A stretch of DNA of 11,069 nt from Bacillota bacterium (GTDB lineage: Bacteria; Bacillota; Clostridia; Saccharofermentanales; Fastidiosipilaceae): contig JAEZVR010000163.1 in the NCBI GenBank assembly GCA_023420715.1, positions 1 through 11,069 of the forward strand, given 5' to 3'. The position numbers were made by a program, and so were the translations under genes. Of the stretch, positions 5,904 to 11,069 are shown one piece after another. The notes under the pieces are model-generated. The model was given only the letters and a program-made list of their open reading frames with translations, was not told the DNA's origin and searched no databases. Positions within the stretch are counted from its first letter, which is position 1. Every line of letters starts with the position of its first letter.

Positions 5904-7999
5904 GACAACGCAAACGGATTTTTTTGACTTATTTGGTCTTACTCATCATGATGGTGGGGGGGATATTTTGGGTCTACACTGCCGCAAGTCCGACGGTCTA
6001 TGCGCTGACTGTGGGTGAAATAAGTCCGGTCAATATCATTGCTTCTAATGGCGGCGTGGATCAGAATCAAACGCAGAGAAGAGCCGAAGAACGAGCATCA
6101 CAGGTGGGGTTGATTTTAACTCGCTCGAAAAGTGTTTCGGAACAGAATTTGAAGCGTTTAAACCAAGTCTTTCAAGCCTTGGATGAAGTTAGAGAAAAGA
6201 TGCATGATGCGTCATCTGTGGGGGATGATCAGGCGGCAGATGTTTTAGAACAGGCCAAAACAATTCGTGGTATCGTTCAAAAAGAGATTGGGCGAAATCT
6301 GGACCTCAATGTTTTAAAAACGTATATTTTGACAGAAAAAAGCATTTACGAGAGTGTGAAGCAAAAAAGTCTTACTTTTGCCGAAACGATCATGCGGGAT
6401 AAAAATGATGCTGCAGAAATCAATGCTCAAGTTGAGCGATTGGTGACGCAATTGGTTAATCGGGTCGATGTCTATAAAAATGAATATCGCAGCATTTCAA
6501 GCCTCCTCAAAAATCTGTTGTTGCCGAATGCGGTTTATGATGAAGAAGCCACCCAGCAAGCCAAGGAAACCGCTTATCAGACAGCGTTGCAAAATCCTGT
6601 CATCATTCCTAAAGGCACACAGCTTGTGGCTGTCGGGGATGTCATCACCCAAGATTTATATCAGCAACTTGAGGCACTGAATCTCATTGATAAGGGACAG
6701 ATTAATCAGACATTGATCTTGAGCATTGTTTTATTGTTTGTTTTTTGCACGATTCTAATGGCTTTGTATATGCGCCATTTTGAAACGGAATTATTACATC
6801 ATTTTAAAAACCGATTTGCGGTTATGATTATTGTATTTATTCCGATTCTATTATCTGGCTGGATCACCAAAATGCATCCATTGGTGACGCCTGTCTATTT
6901 TGCAACGATTTTGTTAACCTTATATTTCCGTTTAAGAACGGGGTTAATTCTGTCGCTCTTATCGAATTTCTTAATTCTGCCGATTAGTCAGCAACCGGCC
7001 GCATTTTTATTTATCAGTACTTTTGGCATTGTACTCATTGCCGTGATTACAGCGGCTTATGCAAGATCGGGGCACTATGTCCGACTCATTTTAGGGACTG
7101 CCTTGCTCTGTGGTCTACCATCTGTGTTGTATGACATGATGAACAAAGGTATTCAATATGCAGATGTAGCCACGCACGCCGGTGTTGTGATGATTGCAAG
7201 TGGCTTATCTGCTGTACTTGCCATTGGCATCAGTCCGATGATCGAACTGTCTTTGAGCACGGTTTCGCCGATGCGTTTAATCGAATTGGCTCAGGCCAAT
7301 CAGCCCCTGTTGAGGCGATTGTTTTTAGAAGCCCCTGGCACGTATCAACACAGTATGATGGTGGCCAATTTAGGTGAAAAAGCTGCAGATGCGGTGGGGG
7401 CCAACCCCCTTTTGGTGCGTGTTGGCGCTTATTATCACGATATTGGAAAAGTGCAAAATCCCTATATGTTCACCGAAAATCAATCGGACCATAATCCACA
7501 TGATCATCTGCCGCCAGAAAAAAGTTGTCGGATCATTATCGGACATGTTCAAAATGGGTTGGAGATCGCTAAGAAAAATAAGCTTCCTTTGCCGATTCAA
7601 CGGGTGATTATGGAGCATCACGGCAATTTAGTTCAAACTTATTTTTATAACAAAGCCGCTCAGATTGCCGAAGAAAATGGTTCTCCAGCACCAGATCCAG
7701 AGGATTTTCGCTATCCGTGGTCCATACCGACCTGCAAAGAATCTGCCATTATTATGTTGGCAGACTCTTGTGAGGCAGCCATGAAGTCGATGGAAATTCA
7801 GGACATTGAAGCGGGAGAAAGCCTCATTCGGCGTATTGTTAAGACAAAGATTGACCATGATCAGCTGATCAGTTCGGGTTTGTCTTTTAAAGATGTTGAA
7901 GATATCATTCAAGCTTTTTTGCAAGTATACCAGGGGCAGTTCCATAAGAGAGTGAGGTATCCCAGCCGTGAAGATCAGCCTGCAACCACCAACGCTTAA
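5900..7999 (+). CDS. pgpH: Cyclic-di-AMP phosphodiesterase, 7TM-HD type (PgpH)
   Basis: PgpH hydrolyses the second messenger c-di-AMP to pApA and so affects potassium and osmotic balance. The 699-residue layout is standard. There is one N-terminal membrane helix (about 6-30), an extracytoplasmic helical 7TMR-HDED domain (about 35-270), a block of seven membrane helices (about 272-450) and a cytosolic HD domain (about 480-640). HD metal ligands are visible: His484 in TYQHSMM, His513-Asp514 in YYHDIGK, then NPHDH, the His of IIIGHV and the EHHG motif. The later FRYPWSIPTCKE differs from the FRYPGPKPQTKE seen in relatives I know, in a loop near the active site; catalytic ligands remain. ATG at 5900 has AAAAGGA seven bases upstream and overlaps the phoH stop. 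Its last 32 bases overlap the next gene. Function is inferred from the family. Confidence 0.94.
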   Translation: MRQRKRIFLTYLVLLIMMVGGIFWVYTAASPTVYALTVGEISPVNIIASNGGVDQNQTQRRAEERASQVGLILTRSKSVSEQNLKRLNQVFQALDEVREKMHDASSVGDDQAADVLEQAKTIRGIVQKEIGRNLDLNVLKTYILTEKSIYESVKQKSLTFAETIMRDKNDAAEINAQVERLVTQLVNRVDVYKNEYRSISSLLKNLLLPNAVYDEEATQQAKETAYQTALQNPVIIPKGTQLVAVGDVITQDLYQQLEALNLIDKGQINQTLILSIVLLFVFCTILMALYMRHFETELLHHFKNRFAVMIIVFIPILLSGWITKMHPLVTPVYFATILLTLYFRLRTGLILSLLSNFLILPISQQPAAFLFISTFGIVLIAVITAAYARSGHYVRLILGTALLCGLPSVLYDMMNKGIQYADVATHAGVVMIASGLSAVLAIGISPMIELSLSTVSPMRLIELAQANQPLLRRLFLEAPGTYQHSMMVANLGEKAADAVGANPLLVRVGAYYHDIGKVQNPYMFTENQSDHNPHDHLPPEKSCRIIIGHVQNGLEIAKKNKLPLPIQRVIMEHHGNLVQTYFYNKAAQIAEENGSPAPDPEDFRYPWSIPTCKESAIIMLADSCEAAMKSMEIQDIEAGESLIRRIVKTKIDHDQLISSGLSFKDVEDIIQAFLQVYQGQFHKRVRYPSREDQPATTNA

Positions 8000-9545
8000 T
8001 TTACCGCAAACATGGCATGACGCCTTGACGCAGGCTTTTGAGCTGCTTTGGGAGAAAACAGAACTGTCTAGGCATGAAGCTTTGACTGGGGTGGTACCTT
8101 GTGTCACGATTGAGTGGGTTTTAAAAGCGACGATACAAGAGATTAATGCAACTTATCGCGAAAAGGATAGGCCCACGGATGTGCTCTCTTTTCCGATGCT
8201 CCATGCGGAAAATGGTCGATTGATTGGAGCATTTCAGCCAGGAGATATTTATCCAGTTGAGGATCGGCACGAGCTAGGTTTAGGTGATATTATTATTGCC
8301 CCAGAGGTTGCGGCTGATCAGGCGAAACAATATGGCCATACGCTAAAACGGGAACTCATCTTCTTAGCACTTCACGGTTTTGCTCATTTATGTGGCTATG
8401 ATCACGAAGATGAGGCGATGCGTCAGCAGATGGAGCAAGTTCAATCTGAGGTGATGGCGGCCATTGCATTGGATCGTTCGCAACCAAATGAAACAGCGGC
8501 AAAGGCAGAAGAAAATCAACTTAAATTATGGTTGGATTGTATCGCTGAAGCCTCAAACGATTTGCCTTTTTTTGAGGAAATGTCAGATCATTTGCCGGTT
8601 GACACAACACCAGATGGTAAGCCTTATCGCTCTGGTTTTATTGCCTTAGTGGGTCGGCCAAATGCGGGCAAGTCGACGCTGCTAAACCAATTCTCAGGTG
8701 CACATTTGGCGATTGTGTCGCGTAAGGCGCAAACCACACGTCACAGTATTCGGGCTGTTGTTACGGAAGATCAAGCTCAATATATTTTTGTCGATACACC
8801 TGGCATGCATATCCCACATCATCAAATGGGTAAAGCGATGATGAAAGAAGCCTGGTCTTCGGTAAAAGATGCCGATGTCATTTTGCTGATGGTAGATGGT
8901 CATAAAGGCAACATCACGACAATTGAAGAAGCCATTTTAAAAAGGGCAAAGGAAAAAGATTTACCCATTGTTTTGGCCATTAATAAGGTGGATGATATGG
9001 CAAAACCAGATTTGTTACCGATTATTGCTCGTTACCAAGACGCCCATCCTTTTGCTGCCATTGTGCCCATATCGGCTAAAACTGGGGACGGCGTGGCGAT
9101 TTTAAAAAATGAGTTGTATAAGCTGTTACCGGAAGGTCCTCAGTATTTTTCACCAGATCGTTATACGGATCAATCCGAAAAAACGTTGGTTGCAGAGCTG
9201 ATTCGGGAGCAGATTTTGCATTATACCCATGATGAAATTCCCCATGGAACGGCTGTTCGTATCGATGTCTTTGACGAGGGAAAAATAGAAACGGCAGCTG
9301 ATCTGCAAACCCGTGGTTTTGTGCGCATCGAAGCGACGATCTTTTGTAATCGCAAAACACATAAGGGTATTGTCATTGGTCATCGTGGTCAAACCCTTAA
9401 GCGTATTGGTGCGTCAGCTCGTCGTGAAATTGAGGCCATGCTGGATTGTAAGGTTTATTTGGAGCTCTTTGTGAAAGTTCGCAAAGATTGGCAAAATGAA
9501 CCTGCGATTTTAGCTGATTTGGCTTATGATCCGCTCAAACTTTAA
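7968..9545 (+). CDS. ybeY-era: YbeY-Era fusion: 16S rRNA maturation endoribonuclease joined to ribosome-assembly GTPase
   Basis: One uninterrupted 525-codon frame encodes two proteins that are usually separate. Residues 1-165 are a complete YbeY: YREKDRPTDVLSFP (63-76), LGDIIIAPEV (104-113), and the zinc site HGFAHLCGYDH with His136, His140 and His146. A polar linker of about 50 residues follows (about 170-220). Residues 221-525 are a complete Era: G1 GRPNAGKS (229-236), a switch-I-type segment AQTTRHSIRAVV, G3 DTPG (276-279), G4 NKVD (339-342), G5 SAK (369-371), and a KH domain with GHRGQTLKRIG (471-481). The GTG start at 7968 follows GAGG at ten bases and overlaps pgpH by 32 bases. Both proteins act around the 3' end of 16S rRNA, and E. 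coli YbeY is reported to interact with Era, so the fusion is plausible. dgkA and cdd, often between these genes, are absent. No internal start is well placed, so a single polypeptide is the best reading. Confidence 0.93.
   Translation: MKISLQPPTLNLPQTWHDALTQAFELLWEKTELSRHEALTGVVPCVTIEWVLKATIQEINATYREKDRPTDVLSFPMLHAENGRLIGAFQPGDIYPVEDRHELGLGDIIIAPEVAADQAKQYGHTLKRELIFLALHGFAHLCGYDHEDEAMRQQMEQVQSEVMAAIALDRSQPNETAAKAEENQLKLWLDCIAEASNDLPFFEEMSDHLPVDTTPDGKPYRSGFIALVGRPNAGKSTLLNQFSGAHLAIVSRKAQTTRHSIRAVVTEDQAQYIFVDTPGMHIPHHQMGKAMMKEAWSSVKDADVILLMVDGHKGNITTIEEAILKRAKEKDLPIVLAINKVDDMAKPDLLPIIARYQDAHPFAAIVPISAKTGDGVAILKNELYKLLPEGPQYFSPDRYTDQSEKTLVAELIREQILHYTHDEIPHGTAVRIDVFDEGKIETAADLQTRGFVRIEATIFCNRKTHKGIVIGHRGQTLKRIGASARREIEAMLDCKVYLELFVKVRKDWQNEPAILADLAYDPLKL
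8574..8582 (+). other. Possible internal start for separate Era (weak)
   Basis: Inside the linker, GAGG at 8574-8577 precedes ATG at 8580-8582 (residue 205 of the fusion). Initiation here would make a 321-residue Era with a short acidic extension. The two-base spacing is too short for efficient initiation. A similar GAGGTG-ATG occurs at 8448-8456 (residue 163) with the same flaw. It is listed only because it bears on whether free Era is also made. Confidence 0.15.
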
Positions 9546-9550
9546 GACTT

Positions 9551-10396
9551 ATGCCTGTGATTGAGACCAAAGCCTATATCTTGAAAACCGCTGATTTTTC
9601 AGAGCAAAAGGCTTATTTGACTTTGCTGACGCCTACACTTGGAAAAATTGATGTCTTGCAGGCATCGGGCCGGCATCGTATCCAAAACAATTTAAAATCG
9701 ACAGAATATTTTTCTTTAAGTCAATTTTTGCTATTTGAGCATCGTGGCCGATATCGTCTTAATCAAGCAACCTTGGTTGCTGGTTTTCAAGCCGCAAAAT
9801 CAGATGTTGAAGGTTTGACGTGTCTGGCGCATCTCTCGGATGTCTTGATGGTGGCCACAACACCAGATACCGCACAGAAACTCTATGAGCTCATCTGTTA
9901 TGCCAGTTATGCAGTCGATCAATGTCTAGATCAGAAAAAAACAGATCAGCTGATGTTGATGATGCGCTTATTTGAATTGCGGGTGTTGGCTTTGTCTGGT
10001 TACCCCATCCCCGAGGCTCAGTGTACACATTGTTGTCAACCCATTTCGCCGCAAGCGCCTTTGCGTTATTTTGATCTAGAGGCCTGTGCTTGGATTTGCA
10101 CACAGCCAGGTTGTTTGGCAGCTATAAATCAAGGGGCAGACGAAAGCATCCTTGTTCACCAGATGACGCCAACCATGAAGCGTGGCGATCGAATCCTTGC
10201 GATTGGGTCAGATACTTATCGGGCTGTGATGTACGCACAGCAATGTCCGATTCAACGACTTTTTTCTTTTAAGGGATCGATCACCGTGATTGAGGAATTA
10301 AATCGATTGCTCACACCTTATTTGGCGGAGCGGTTTGAGCGGCCTTTTACGAAACTCGATTATTTGGTCACCATGCATCAATTTTCTTATCGGTAA
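9551..10396 (+). CDS. recO: DNA repair protein RecO
   Basis: RecO binds single-stranded DNA and, with RecR, helps load RecA at gaps in recombinational repair. The 281-residue product has an N-terminal OB-fold (about 1-80, with ETKAYILKTADFSEQKAYLT), a helical middle and a C-terminal zinc region. Likely zinc ligands are Cys158 and Cys161 (CTHC) with Cys183 and Cys188 (CTQPGC). Extra cysteines at 162 and 179 flank them. The second pair is spaced by four residues rather than the usual two. ATG at 9551 lies five bases after the era stop and has no clear Shine-Dalgarno, so translation probably depends on ribosomes finishing ybeY-era. The order era-recO is conserved in Bacillota. It is the last operon gene; the 34 bases to the convergent helicase show no convincing terminator. 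Confidence 0.93.
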   Translation: MPVIETKAYILKTADFSEQKAYLTLLTPTLGKIDVLQASGRHRIQNNLKSTEYFSLSQFLLFEHRGRYRLNQATLVAGFQAAKSDVEGLTCLAHLSDVLMVATTPDTAQKLYELICYASYAVDQCLDQKKTDQLMLMMRLFELRVLALSGYPIPEAQCTHCCQPISPQAPLRYFDLEACAWICTQPGCLAAINQGADESILVHQMTPTMKRGDRILAIGSDTYRAVMYAQQCPIQRLFSFKGSITVIEELNRLLTPYLAERFERPFTKLDYLVTMHQFSYR

Positions 10397-10430
10397 GCGC
10401 GGTAGGAGATGCGGGATTCCATTCAGCGGA

Positions 10431-11069
10431 TTACAGCGCATCATCTGGAAAGGCATCTTCGTAACCATCATGAATTGAATCCTGAAGCCGTCCAAAAGAT
10501 GGTGTTGTATTTGGTATCCATGCGCCCTCTAACCACGCCTTTACCAAACTTAATCGGGGTAATAATTGGGGTTGCCACCATTTGGGAAAGAGCGAATAGT
10601 ATTCTGGGCGGGTATAACGTTCATCAATGAGCAGTAAAAATCCACGATCTTTTTCGGTTCGAATGAGCCGGCCTGCCGCCTGCATAATGCGGTTAAATCC
10701 GGGATATTGAAAGGCATAGGCAAAGCTTGGCCATTCTCTTTGGGCGTAATAATCACTTAGTAATAGCCCTTCCAAATCCAATTGTGATAGCCCAGTGCCC
10801 ACACATAAGACGCCACCTAATTGATCGCCCACCAAATCGATACCTTCGGCAAATACACCACCGATCACCGCAAATCCAATCACTTGTTTTTGCGTTTTGA
10901 TCGATTGCGAAAATGCTTCCAAAAAATGTTTTTTCTGCGGTTCAGACATCTTTCGTTGCTGTCGTATGAGGCAGATATGGGTTTTGTTGAGATCATTTTC
11001 AAGTTGCTGATAAACGGCTTCTAGATAGGCATAAGAAGGGAAGAAGATCAAAAGATTCTCTTTGCGTTT
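10431..11069 (-). CDS. DinG/Rad3-family ATP-dependent DNA helicase, C-terminal part only
   Basis: This is the C-terminal helicase half of an XPD/Rad3-like superfamily 2 DNA helicase. The frame is open to the window edge (212 residues plus stop), so the true start and the Walker A, iron-sulfur cysteine and DEAH regions lie outside. Seen: LLIFFPSYAYL at the start of the second RecA-like domain; GGVFAEGIDLVGDQLGG (motif V region), followed by VGTGLSQ; and YPGFNRIMQAAGRLIRTEKD (motif VI, QxxGRxIR with arginine finger). The tail ends with an acidic DGYEDAFPDDAL. A TTG at 11051 could be read as a start, but sequence upstream of it (KRKENL) continues the conserved domain, so it is internal. Such helicases act in repair or unwinding of R-loops and D-loops. 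The subfamily cannot be fixed without the N-terminus. Confidence 0.9.
   Translation of the reverse strand, partial: KRKENLLIFFPSYAYLEAVYQQLENDLNKTHICLIRQQRKMSEPQKKHFLEAFSQSIKTQKQVIGFAVIGGVFAEGIDLVGDQLGGVLCVGTGLSQLDLEGLLLSDYYAQREWPSFAYAFQYPGFNRIMQAAGRLIRTEKDRGFLLLIDERYTRPEYYSLFPKWWQPQLLPRLSLVKAWLEGAWIPNTTPSFGRLQDSIHDGYEDAFPDDAL

Noticed and set aside
7628..8107. Minus-strand 159-codon frame spanning pgpH and ybeY
   Set aside because: It is opposite two conserved coding regions, shows no domain or start signal, and its composition is that of a reverse-complement shadow.
10409..10630. Plus-strand 73-codon frame with GGAG just upstream of its ATG
   Set aside because: It lies fully antisense to the conserved C-terminal part of the DinG-type helicase, has no recognisable domain, and its ribosome-binding-like bases are probably chance.
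11049..11051. TTG as the start of a 206-residue helicase-like protein
   Set aside because: The frame stays open upstream to the window edge and the preceding residues continue the conserved helicase domain, so the gene is truncated by the window, not short.
1..11069. Search for a defence system, mobile element or CRISPR array
   Set aside because: All plus-strand space from 1773 to 10396 is filled by conserved housekeeping genes, the flanks hold a metabolic gene and a helicase, and no direct repeats, terminal inverted repeats or transposase motifs were seen.

Overview
The window is an ordinary housekeeping stretch of a bacterial chromosome, most likely from a Bacillota (Firmicutes) species. 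The evidence is the gene order phoH - pgpH - ybeY - era - recO, an RNase Y gene (rny), a 7TM-HD cyclic-di-AMP phosphodiesterase, strong GGAGG-type ribosome binding sites and extended -10 promoters. GC content looks moderate by eye. I cannot name a genus. There are no tRNA or rRNA genes, insertion sequences, phage genes or CRISPR repeats, and no sign of recent transfer.

Layout. (1) Positions 1-1577, minus strand: an acyl-CoA synthetase of the medium-chain (ACSM-like) AMP-forming family, cut off at its C-terminus by the window edge. (2) Positions 1578-1772: a compact divergent control region. It holds a minus-strand promoter for the synthetase, a cluster of TTTGA/TCAAA palindromes over and downstream of that promoter's start site, and an extended -10 promoter for rny. 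The best palindrome closely resembles the FabT fatty-acid operator as I remember it. (3) Positions 1773-3385: rny as a single-gene unit with its own intrinsic terminator and an ambiguous, non-ATG start overlapping its Shine-Dalgarno. (4) Positions 3417-10396: a tight operon of six reading frames from one visible extended -10 promoter: lspA, rluD, phoH, pgpH, a ybeY-era fusion and recO, joined by overlaps or short gaps. (5) Positions 10431-11069, minus strand: the C-terminal part of a DinG/Rad3-type DNA helicase, convergent with recO.

The operon mixes ribosome and RNA maturation (RluD, YbeY, Era, probably PhoH), envelope lipoprotein processing (LspA), second-messenger turnover (PgpH) and recombinational repair (RecO).

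The most notable feature is one uninterrupted 525-codon frame joining a complete YbeY endoribonuclease to a complete Era GTPase. These two proteins act at the 3' end of 16S rRNA and are normally encoded by separate genes. The dgkA and cdd genes that lie between them in Bacillus-type genomes are absent here. The second most notable feature is the FabT-like operator cluster in front of the acyl-CoA synthetase gene.
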